Assembly (NCBI GenBank): GCA_963732365.1
Contig: CAVSZC010000005.1
Location: forward strand, 1,240,001-1,304,000
Length of the DNA: 64,000 bases
Direction: 5' to 3'
From: SR-FBR-E99 sp963732365
GTDB lineage: Bacteria; Bacteroidota; Bacteroidia; Bacteroidales; VadinHA17
Shown here: piece after piece, positions 57,289 through 64,000 of the stretch
How the letters are laid out: the number at the start of each line of letters is the position of its first letter
How positions within the stretch are numbered: the first letter of the stretch is position 1
Program-made: the position numbers and the translations under genes
Notes under the pieces: generated by a model
Seen by the model: the letters and a program-made list of their open reading frames with translations, nothing else
Told to the model about the DNA's origin: nothing
Database searches by the model: none

Positions 57289-60200
57289 ATGAGTAAAAAG
57301 CCTGAGACAAGCCCGCACTTCAACCGCGCCATGCGTGACCAGCAGGAGCGCCTGAAGGAGCTTGCCTGTATAAACCGCGTAACACAGATACTCAAAGAGG
57401 GCAAAACCATCGAGGAGACACTCATGCACCTCGTCCTGACCCTCCCGGCGGCATGGCAGTACCCCGAACATACAATCGCACGCATAACTTACGCTGACAG
57501 GTATTATGAGACCCCTGACTTCCGCGAGACTGAGTGGGAGATGATTCAGGATTTTACGACCCTGGGTGGGGATGGATCAATAGGGATTTACTATACCCGT
57601 GAGTTTATGAAGGAATTTGAGGGGCCCTTCCTCAAGGAGGAACGAGACCTTATTGCCAATCTCTCTAAACTGATCACAGGGTTTATCAACAGCATTATAG
57701 CGAGGGATTCCGGCGTTTCTTTAACCATGGAGTCTGCCTCTGAGGAAGATAGCGAGCAACTCTCAAGCCGCAAGCTCCTTCAGAAATTCCTTGACAGACA
57801 TAACGCCGAGAGGGATGTCTTCCATGACCTGATGCCATTCATGGTCAAGGAGATATTGCTTGTCGCCAGTCTCTATGACGCCTACTCCATAGAGGGTGAA
57901 GGACGATTCTCTGACCATATGCTGGGCGAGTACTACCAGATGAGCCTGACATCCATTCCAAGGGTCACCGGCGTCTCAGGAGAGGATGAGGTCTTCGACA
58001 GACTCCGGTCAAGACATTATGACATGATCATAATCATGGTCGGCGTTGACAAGGAGGGGCCGATGAATATGTGCAGGAACCTGAAGGAGAGATACCCCTA
58101 TATACCTACTTTTCTGCTGCTGAACAACCCCGGTGACATTCCGTTTGTGCTTAACCAGAAGAAGCTTGGAGTCCCCTTCGACAACTTTTTTGTCTGGACA
58201 GGCGAGTCAAAGGTCTTCTTTGCCATGGTAAAACTCCTTGAGGATAAGGTCAATGTTGAGAACGACACAAAGAAGGGGCTCACGGGAGTGATGCTCATCA
58301 TTGAGGACGCTGCCGACTACTATTCGACATATGTGCCGATGCTTTACACCCTTGTTCTGGAACAGACCCGGAGTCTCATCGAGGACGTCTCTTCGGATGA
58401 GCTGTATAAGGTGCTGAAGCTGAGGGCGAGACCGAAGATACTGCTTGCCTCAACATATGAAGAGGCCGTTTCAATTTTCAGAAGATACAAAGACAGCCTC
58501 CTGGGGGTAATCTCCGACATGCGCTTCCCGCGTGAGGGGATACTCAATAACATGGCAGGCTTCGACCTCATTGAACATATCAGGTCTGAACTGCCTAACC
58601 TGCCTACCGTCCTTCAGTCATCAGACCCGGATAACATCAAATATGCCACACAACTCAGGGTGAGCTTCATCAACAAGAACTCGGAGAGCCTTCTCCAGGA
58701 TCTGAAGTCATTCATAAATTATTATCTCGGGTTTGGCAATTTTGTCTACCGTGACACCACCGGCAGACAGATAGCAGTCGCAAAATCAATGAAGGAGTTC
58801 GAGTCTTTCCTGCAGACCGTGCCTGAAGATTCACTCGTCTACCATGCAATGAAAAACCACTTCTCCATGTGGCTGATGGCCCGCGGTGAGGTGAAGATCG
58901 CAAAGAGGATAAACCCTGTCAAGCTGTCAGACTTCAAAAGCCTCACCGAACTGAGAGAATTCCTTCTCGAGATAATAAGGAAGAGAAGGAGGGAGGTCAA
59001 CAAGGGAAAGGTGGTCAACTTTGATGAGGCTGCTGTCATTGATGAGTCAAACGTCGTGAGCCTGGCCGGAGGATCACTCGGAGGGAAGGGCCGTGGCCTG
59101 GCATTCATCAATACCCTTATTTACAGCTTCGAGCTCGGACGCCTGCAGCCGGACATCAATATCAGGACACCCATAACAGCTATCATCGGGACGGATGAGT
59201 TTGACCTCTTCATGGAGAGTAACAACCTCTGGGAGCTGATAAAGAAGGAGAAGGACTTCAAGTCACTTCAGAGACAGTTTCTTGCCGGGAGCCTCAGCTC
59301 TGACCTTGAGGGCAGACTCAGGGTCTTCATGAAGCTCAACACAGGGCCGCTGGCGGTAAGATCGTCAAGCCTCTTCGAAGACTCTCTCAGCCAGCCCTTC
59401 TCAGGTATCTTCGGCACTTATCTCCTGCCCAACAACCATCCCGACCCGGAGGTGAGGCTCAGACAGCTCCTGGGTGCCGTGAAACTCGTTTTCTCGTCAA
59501 TCTACTCTGACAACTCACGCACCTATTTTGAGGCAATAAACTTCAAGGTGGAGCAGGAGAAGATGGCTGTTGTCATACAGACAGTAGTCGGTAACAGGTT
59601 TGGTGACACCTACTATCCCCATCTCAGCGGTACGGCGCAGTCATTCAACTTCTACCCCGTAGCTCATATGACCCCGCAGGACGGTTTTGCCGTCATTGCC
59701 GTGGGGCTGGGTCAGTACGTCCTTGACGGAGAGAGAGCCTTCAGGTTCTCCCCCTCATTCCCGTCGCTTGACATCGTCTCTATTGATGATCTCTCAAAGT
59801 ATTCGCAGGTCAACTTCTATGCTATAAACATGGCAAGAAGTGAGTTTGACCTGCTGCAGGGTGAGAAGGCCGGGCTTGTCAAGCTGAACATAAACAAGGC
59901 TGAAGAGCATGGTACGCTGGCACACTCAGCATCGGTGCTCAGTATTGACAATGAGACTCTGACGCCGGGCCTGTACGAGGCTGGCCCGAGGGTTATAAAC
60001 TTTGCCGATATCCTCAAGTATGATTATATACCGCTTGCTTCGACACTGAAGACCGTGCTCCAGGTCGTGCGTGATGCATTCGGTGCTCCTGTTGAGATAG
60101 AGTTTGCCGTTGACCTCACAAGGGATGACGAGGGAAGGGCCTCGTTTTACCTGTTGCAGGTCAAGCCGCTTGTCGGCAGTGGCGCCGGATATTCCATTGA

Positions 60201-60732
60201 TCCGGAAAGTATATATACTGATGACGTGCTGCTGATATCCAGGAGAAGCATGGGCAACGGCCTCATAGATGACATCACTGACCTTGTCTATGTTGAGCCT
60301 GACAGGTTCAGCAGCATGAAGACGCTTGAGATGGTCGATGAGATTGATGCCATAAACCGGAAAATGCTCAGTGAGGGCCGCAAGTATGTTCTTATAGGGC
60401 CGGGAAGGTGGGGCACCAAAGACAGGTTCCTGGGCATACCCGTTGCGTGGCCGCAGATATCAAATGCCAGGGTCATCGTCGAAATAGGACTGCCTGATTT
60501 TCATGTCGATGCATCACTCGGATCGCACTTCTTCCACAATGTGACATCAATGAATATCGGTTACCTGTCTGTCAATCAGGACACCAATGACGGAACCGTC
60601 AGGTGGAACAGGCTTAAGAAGCAGAAGGTCATTGCCAGAAGCAAGTTCTTCAGGCACATCAGGTTCGAGAATCCATTGATAATAAGGATGGACGGAAAGA
60701 AGGGGATGGCTGTTATATCAGTCAGAAGCTGA
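57289..60732 (+). CDS. 1147-residue protein: two receiver-like domains plus PEP-synthase-type nucleotide-binding domain
   Basis: The chain begins with a coiled coil and a GAF-like region (10-140). A degenerate receiver-like fold follows (190-320; YDMIIIMVGVDKEG), then a second receiver (330-470) with D410 in VISDMRFPREG. Residues 590-960 match the N-terminal ATP-grasp domain of PEP synthase/PPDK: LAGGSLGGKGRGLAF (K600), LAVRSSSLFEDS (690-701), VEIEFAVD and LLQVKPL. The swivelling phospho-His and PEP-binding domains are absent. Residues 985-1147 are unassigned (LIGPGRWGTKDRFLGIPV). I infer a signalling or phosphotransfer role; the link to korAB is position only. Its end overlaps fabD by 11 bases. 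Confidence 0.85.
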   Translation: MSKKPETSPHFNRAMRDQQERLKELACINRVTQILKEGKTIEETLMHLVLTLPAAWQYPEHTIARITYADRYYETPDFRETEWEMIQDFTTLGGDGSIGIYYTREFMKEFEGPFLKEERDLIANLSKLITGFINSIIARDSGVSLTMESASEEDSEQLSSRKLLQKFLDRHNAERDVFHDLMPFMVKEILLVASLYDAYSIEGEGRFSDHMLGEYYQMSLTSIPRVTGVSGEDEVFDRLRSRHYDMIIIMVGVDKEGPMNMCRNLKERYPYIPTFLLLNNPGDIPFVLNQKKLGVPFDNFFVWTGESKVFFAMVKLLEDKVNVENDTKKGLTGVMLIIEDAADYYSTYVPMLYTLVLEQTRSLIEDVSSDELYKVLKLRARPKILLASTYEEAVSIFRRYKDSLLGVISDMRFPREGILNNMAGFDLIEHIRSELPNLPTVLQSSDPDNIKYATQLRVSFINKNSESLLQDLKSFINYYLGFGNFVYRDTTGRQIAVAKSMKEFESFLQTVPEDSLVYHAMKNHFSMWLMARGEVKIAKRINPVKLSDFKSLTELREFLLEIIRKRRREVNKGKVVNFDEAAVIDESNVVSLAGGSLGGKGRGLAFINTLIYSFELGRLQPDINIRTPITAIIGTDEFDLFMESNNLWELIKKEKDFKSLQRQFLAGSLSSDLEGRLRVFMKLNTGPLAVRSSSLFEDSLSQPFSGIFGTYLLPNNHPDPEVRLRQLLGAVKLVFSSIYSDNSRTYFEAINFKVEQEKMAVVIQTVVGNRFGDTYYPHLSGTAQSFNFYPVAHMTPQDGFAVIAVGLGQYVLDGERAFRFSPSFPSLDIVSIDDLSKYSQVNFYAINMARSEFDLLQGEKAGLVKLNINKAEEHGTLAHSASVLSIDNETLTPGLYEAGPRVINFADILKYDYIPLASTLKTVLQVVRDAFGAPVEIEFAVDLTRDDEGRASFYLLQVKPLVGSGAGYSIDPESIYTDDVLLISRRSMGNGLIDDITDLVYVEPDRFSSMKTLEMVDEIDAINRKMLSEGRKYVLIGPGRWGTKDRFLGIPVAWPQISNARVIVEIGLPDFHVDASLGSHFFHNVTSMNIGYLSVNQDTNDGTVRWNRLKKQKVIARSKFFRHIRFENPLIIRMDGKKGMAVISVRS

Positions 60733-61609
60733 CCGTTGCGGCAGCTGTAACAGCATCCTTGTTAGTCTTCTTAATGAGTCCCTGCAGTACACTGCCCGGG
60801 CCTACCTCCACAAACTCCGAGGCTCCGTCGGCGATCATACTGTTCACCGTCTGTGTCCATCGCACCGGGGAGATAAGCTGAGCAACCAGGTTGCTCATTA
60901 TCTGCTGCGGGTCCCTTGCAGGCATTGCGGTGACATTCTGATATACCGGACAAACCGGCGTACTGAATTTCGTTGCCCTTATGGCTGCCTCGAGCTCCGT
61001 ACGAGCCGGCTCCATGCAGGGTGAGTGAAAGCCTCCGCTGACAGCGAGTATGACAACACGTTTTGCACCGCGTCTTTTCAGCTCTTCCGCTGCCCTGTTC
61101 ACACCGTCAACGGTGCCTGAGATCACTATCTGGCCCGGACTGTTGTAGTTAGCCGGCACAACGATGTCGGCGGAAGCATTGCACACCTCTTCCACCACTG
61201 CATCGTCAATGCCAAGCACCGCAGCCATTGTCGAGGGGGTTATGCCGCATGCTTTCTGCATCGCGGCAGCCCTGGCGGCGACGAGTATCAGCCCGTTCTC
61301 AAAGGAGAGCGCCCCGGCAGAGACAAGTGCCGAGAACTCCCCAAGGGAGTGACCCGCTGTCATTGCAGGAGCAAAAGCGCTGCCCATCACCATTGCAAGT
61401 ATTACTGAATGAATGAAGATGGCCGGTTGCGTTACCCTGGTCTGCCTGAGCTCGTCCTCAGTACCGCTGAACATGATATCAGTGATGCGAAAACCCAGCA
61501 GCTCATTGGCTCTTTCAAACATCTCACGCGCTGCCGGCGAATTATCATAGAGATCCTTTCCCATGCCGGGAAACTGCGATCCCTGTCCGGGAAATACAAA
61601 TGCTTTCAT
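60722..61609 (-). CDS. fabD: Malonyl-CoA:ACP transacylase
   Basis: Loads malonyl groups onto acyl carrier protein for fatty-acid synthesis. The 295-residue sequence has FVFPGQGSQFPGMG, the nucleophile S88 in AGHSLGEFSALV, an Arg in AARAAAMQKA, H195 in SGGFHSPCM and a final GPGSVLQGLIKK. Length is normal. It converges on the preceding large gene and is upstream of nothing in its own operon. Confidence 0.96.
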   Translation of the reverse strand: MKAFVFPGQGSQFPGMGKDLYDNSPAAREMFERANELLGFRITDIMFSGTEDELRQTRVTQPAIFIHSVILAMVMGSAFAPAMTAGHSLGEFSALVSAGALSFENGLILVAARAAAMQKACGITPSTMAAVLGIDDAVVEEVCNASADIVVPANYNSPGQIVISGTVDGVNRAAEELKRRGAKRVVILAVSGGFHSPCMEPARTELEAAIRATKFSTPVCPVYQNVTAMPARDPQQIMSNLVAQLISPVRWTQTVNSMIADGASEFVEVGPGSVLQGLIKKTNKDAVTAAATVSF

Positions 61610-61632
61610 AATCCAGGTATATGTTTAAGCCC

Positions 61633-61640
61633 CAAAAATA
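61633..61640 (-). promoter_or_regulatory. Probable -7 element for fabD
   Basis: Minus-strand TATTTTTG, giving a start near 61626 and a leader of about 17 bases. It sits right after the folE terminator. Confidence 0.57.
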
Positions 61641-61641
61641 G

Positions 61642-61671
61642 AAAAAATTAACGATGACCGCGCACCGGTCA
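61642..61671 (-). terminator. Probable rho-independent terminator of queD-folE
   Basis: On the minus strand TGACCG pairs with CGGTCA around GTGCG, followed a few bases later by TTTTTT. The stem overlaps the folE stop codon. Confidence 0.55.
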
Positions 61672-62304
61672 GTGCAGCCTGGCGGCAATCAGATGAGTGA
61701 ACTCCTCGCGGGTGTTGAGGTTTGAAAGAAAACACCCGGTAAACGCCGAGGTGGTGGTGACAGAGTTCTGCTTCTGCACCCCCCTGATCTGCATGCACAT
61801 GTGCTGCGCCTCTATTACCACGGCAACCCCGAGTGGCTTCAGGGTCTCCTGAATGCAGTTCCGTATCTGTGTCGTGAGCCTCTCCTGTACCTGCAGCCTG
61901 GCAGAGTAGGTCTCCACCACGCGTGCTATCTTGCTCAGCCCTGTGATATAGCCGTCAGGGATGTAGGCCACGTGAGCCTTGCCGAAAAAGGGTAGCATGT
62001 GATGCTCACACATTGAATAAATATCAATGTCCTTGACTATAACCATCTGCCGGTACTCCTCCTTGAACATGGCGCTGCGCAGTATCTCCTCAGGATTTTG
62101 CTGGTAACCCCTTGTGAGGAAGCTGAGTGCCTTGGCCACCCTCGTCGGAGTGTTGAGCAAACCCTCTCTGTCAGGGTCTTCGCCAAGCAGTTTAAGTATC
62201 TTGTAATAATATCCGGCGATCTCATTTATAACGTCGGGATTCCACTTTTCGATCTTGTTGTAACCGTCTGACAGGGCTCCGCTGCCGTCATTTAGCTTTT
62301 CCAT
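61669..62304 (-). CDS. folE: GTP cyclohydrolase I
   Basis: Converts GTP to dihydroneopterin triphosphate, the entry to folate, biopterin and queuosine. The 211-residue protein has zinc ligands C99 and H102 (SMCEHHMLPFFG) and C170 (QHMCMQIRG), with the E. coli spacing, plus SKIARVVETYSARLQVQERLT. It follows the PTPS-type gene by one base, so the substrate of that enzyme is made by this one. Confidence 0.97.
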   Translation of the reverse strand: MEKLNDGSGALSDGYNKIEKWNPDVINEIAGYYYKILKLLGEDPDREGLLNTPTRVAKALSFLTRGYQQNPEEILRSAMFKEEYRQMVIVKDIDIYSMCEHHMLPFFGKAHVAYIPDGYITGLSKIARVVETYSARLQVQERLTTQIRNCIQETLKPLGVAVVIEAQHMCMQIRGVQKQNSVTTTSAFTGCFLSNLNTREEFTHLIAARLH

Positions 62305-62305
62305 A

Positions 62306-62716
62306 TTATCCGTAATATTCGATGAAATTGTTTTCTGTCTCTTCTATTCTCACACAGTGCAGCGTGACCCCCTCTGCTTCCAGGGGTCCTTTCAGCTCGT
62401 CCCAGACAGCCACTGCCAGATTCTCCGTGGTTGCTATCTTCCCGGCCATGAAGTCAGTCTCTGTGTTCATGTTGCGGTGGTCAAGCTTCTCTATAACCCT
62501 TTCGTTTATTATCTCCTTAAGCCTGGTGGCATTCATAAAATATCCTATGTCAGGGTCTATCTCCCCCCTGACCGTCACCTTGAGTACATAATTATGCCCA
62601 TGCCAGTTTGGATTTGAACACTTACCGTAGATCTTCAGGTTGTCCTCATCACTTAGGCCGGGGCGGAACATCCTGTGTGCTGCGCTGAACCGCTCTCTTC
62701 TTGTAAGGTAGATCAT
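62306..62716 (-). CDS. 6-pyruvoyl-tetrahydropterin synthase / QueD family protein
   Basis: T-fold enzyme acting on dihydroneopterin triphosphate. The 136-residue protein has zinc ligands H14 (FSAAHRMF), H39 and H41, and the catalytic Cys in CSNPNWHGHNY (C33). The C-x5-HGH spacing is that of pyruvoyl-tetrahydropterin synthases, whereas typical QueD has C-x3-HGH. The end RIEETENNFIEYYG is also family-like. It leads an operon with folE. Product could be 6-pyruvoyl-tetrahydropterin or 6-carboxytetrahydropterin; spacing favours the former but does not decide it. Confidence 0.88.
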   Translation of the reverse strand: MIYLTRRERFSAAHRMFRPGLSDEDNLKIYGKCSNPNWHGHNYVLKVTVRGEIDPDIGYFMNATRLKEIINERVIEKLDHRNMNTETDFMAGKIATTENLAVAVWDELKGPLEAEGVTLHCVRIEETENNFIEYYG

Positions 62717-62762
62717 AACCCTTAAAGTTAAATGAAATGGCGTTAATGAGGAAATAACAGAT

Positions 62763-62770
62763 CAAAAATA
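62763..62770 (-). promoter_or_regulatory. Probable -7 element for the PTPS-folE operon
   Basis: Minus-strand TATTTTTG; start near 62756, 40 bases before the ATG at 62716. On the plus strand the near-match TATATTTA (62772-62779) precedes mqnB. Confidence 0.55.
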
Positions 62771-62802
62771 ATATATTTATCCGTTTATTTCAGGTATAAC
62801 AG

Positions 62803-63471
62803 ATGGACGAAGTTATTGCAGACATACTGATAGCTGTCGCTCACCCCTCGGAAGGGGTGGCAGTGGAAAAAGCGATGAGTGATGCCCGCTGCAACTGTGA
62901 GCTGCTGGTCACTGGCGTCGGTGGCGCAGCTATGTCATGGGCGCTGCAGAAGAGATTTTCTTCCGGAGGCATTCCTTCGCTGGTCATCAATGCAGGCATA
63001 GCTGGGAGCTACACTTCTTCATATCGACCCGGCGATGTTGTTATTGCCTGCTCTGACTGTTTTGCCGATATGGGTGTTGATGACAACGGCTCTTTTCTGT
63101 CACTCTTCAGGGCCAGCCTGGCAGACCCCGACAAACGGCCCTTCAGTGATGGGAGGATACACTGCCATGGCAGGTGGTTTGACAGTATGAGCACAAAATA
63201 CCCGGCGGTCAGGGCAGCAACAGTCAACATGACCTCCGGATCACAGCCTGTGATAGACCGCATCAGGAAGGCATGGGACCCTGAGATAGAGACCATGGAG
63301 GGGGCGTGGTTTGCCTATGCCTGCGCGATGTCAGGCGCTGAGTGGCTCACCGTCAGGGCCGTGTCAAACATGGTCGAGCCCCGTAACCTGAATAAATGGG
63401 ATATACCCCTTGCTCTGGCAAAGTTGCAGGAGGCAATGACTGATATTTTGAAAACCATAAAGGAAGGATGA
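62803..63471 (+). CDS. mqnB: Futalosine hydrolase
   Basis: Cleaves futalosine to dehypoxanthinyl futalosine and hypoxanthine in the alternative menaquinone pathway. The 222-residue nucleoside-phosphorylase-like protein has LLVTGVGGAAMSWALQ, LVINAGIAGSYTSSYRPGDVV, ETMEGAWFAYACA and VRAVSNMVEPRN with the family's NKWDIPLALAKL near the end. Its stop overlaps the mqnD start (ATGA). Confidence 0.93.
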   Translation: MDEVIADILIAVAHPSEGVAVEKAMSDARCNCELLVTGVGGAAMSWALQKRFSSGGIPSLVINAGIAGSYTSSYRPGDVVIACSDCFADMGVDDNGSFLSLFRASLADPDKRPFSDGRIHCHGRWFDSMSTKYPAVRAATVNMTSGSQPVIDRIRKAWDPEIETMEGAWFAYACAMSGAEWLTVRAVSNMVEPRNLNKWDIPLALAKLQEAMTDILKTIKEG

Positions 63472-64000
63472 GACTTACACTGGGTTTTTCTCCATGCCCC
63501 AATGACACATTCATCTTTGAGGCACTCGTTCACCGCAGGGTTGATACAGAGGGGATCGAATACGACTGGTTTCTTGCTGATGTCGAAGAGCTCAACCGCA
63601 GAGCACTCGACGGCAGCGTTGACATCACCAAGATGAGCTTTCATGCATATGCCTGGGCAGCAAACAATTATCTGCTGCTTGACTCGGGCAGCGCCCTCGG
63701 ACGCAACAACGGCCCGCTCGTTGTCAGCCGGAGGAAGATATACCCTGATGAGCTCAATGATGCGCTGATAGCTATACCGGGCAGATACACTACTGCCAAC
63801 CTCCTCTTCAGCATCTTCTGGCCCGGGGCACAGCGGAAGCGGGAGTATCTCTTTTCCGATATCCCCGAGGCTGTCCTTTCAGGAGAGGCGGATGCCGGTC
63901 TCATAATCCATGAGACCAGATTCACCTACCAGGCTATGGGACTGCAAAAGGTAGCAGACACGGGCGAAGAGTGGGATAAACTGACAGGTCTTCCCATTCC
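63468..64000 (+). CDS. mqnD: 1,4-dihydroxy-6-naphthoate synthase, N-terminal part (cut by window end)
   Basis: Converts cyclic dehypoxanthinyl futalosine to 1,4-dihydroxy-6-naphthoate. The first 177 residues show the family start LTLGFSPCPNDTFIFEALVH, VDITKMSFHAYAWA, LDSGSALGRNNGPLVVS, IPGRYTTANLLFSIF and ADAGLIIHETRFTYQAMGL. The ATG overlaps the mqnB stop, showing translational coupling. The C-terminal third lies outside the window. Confidence 0.94.
   Translation, partial: MRLTLGFSPCPNDTFIFEALVHRRVDTEGIEYDWFLADVEELNRRALDGSVDITKMSFHAYAWAANNYLLLDSGSALGRNNGPLVVSRRKIYPDELNDALIAIPGRYTTANLLFSIFWPGAQRKREYLFSDIPEAVLSGEADAGLIIHETRFTYQAMGLQKVADTGEEWDKLTGLPI

Noticed and set aside
1..64000. tRNA, rRNA, prophage, insertion sequence or defence system
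   Set aside because: All gaps are under 300 bases and show no cloverleaf, transposase, integrase, Cas, restriction or retron gene.

Overview
The window is a 64 kb chromosomal segment of a member of the phylum Bacteroidota, probably class Bacteroidia, order Bacteroidales or a close relative. The evidence is the TAnnTTTG -7 promoter element in front of many genes, GldD/GldE gliding lipoprotein genes, a type IX secretion (T9SS) sorting domain, PorG-like (DUF6089) genes, the order uppS-bamA-ompH-ompH-murI, and ribosomal proteins S4 and L36 without zinc ligands. Anaerobic or microaerobic life is suggested by a two-subunit 2-oxoacid:ferredoxin oxidoreductase (KorAB). Menaquinone appears to be made by the futalosine route (MqnB, MqnD, and possibly a UbiD-family decarboxylase). 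Finer taxonomy cannot be read from this sequence alone.

Layout. 1-7.2 kb: the end of the spc operon and the alpha operon (rplO end, secY, map, infA, rpmJ, rpsM, rpsK, rpsD, rpoA, rplQ), then eno with a strong terminator and a 32-nt perfect palindrome. 7.2-11.5 kb: UbiD-family decarboxylase, a membrane-anchored SpoIIE-type phosphatase, and, converging on it, a histidine-kinase-like protein whose ATPase domain looks dead but whose receiver is intact. 11.5-16.8 kb: two secreted proteins of unknown function, a DUF4870 protein, a repeat-bearing spacer, hisS, and an ECF sigma / membrane protein / Spy-like operon. 16.9-21.5 kb: ychF, a T9SS-exported M14 carboxypeptidase, and a PafA-like alkaline phosphatase homologue that has lost its nucleophile. 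21.5-25.3 kb (minus strand): ssb-gldE-gldD-sfp-GGGP synthase. 25.5-27.6 kb: HU, a 30-residue bS22/mS38-like ribosomal protein, and the RNase E/G gene behind a perfect 12-bp hairpin.

27.8-31.2 kb: a second ECF sigma cluster with a membrane protein, a DUF4097-like protein and two small outer-membrane barrels. 31.2-35.2 kb: EamA and LysE exporters, a candidate small RNA, an AT-rich lipoprotein and a surface dipeptidase. 35.2-44.3 kb (minus strand): VOC/SDR/acyltransferase cluster, prs-rplY-pth-S4 cluster, and manA-lipoprotein-thioesterase-engB. 44.4-54.1 kb: udk, pdxJ, CBS protein, nadK, two PorG-like genes, uppS, bamA, two ompH genes and murI, which form a cell-envelope assembly block. 54.3-64 kb: korAB, a 1147-residue receiver/PEP-synthase-like protein, fabD, folE with a PTPS-type gene, and mqnB-mqnD running off the end.

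Most of the window is conserved core genome. The parts that stand out are the degenerate enzymes (phosphatase homologue at 19.8 kb, kinase-like protein at 10.1 kb), the very large receiver/PEP-binding protein at 57.3 kb, an orphan promoter-terminator pair at 32.9-33.05 kb, and a diverged pair of intergenic repeats. I saw no tRNA, rRNA, CRISPR array, insertion sequence or prophage. No gene-free stretch exceeds 300 bases.
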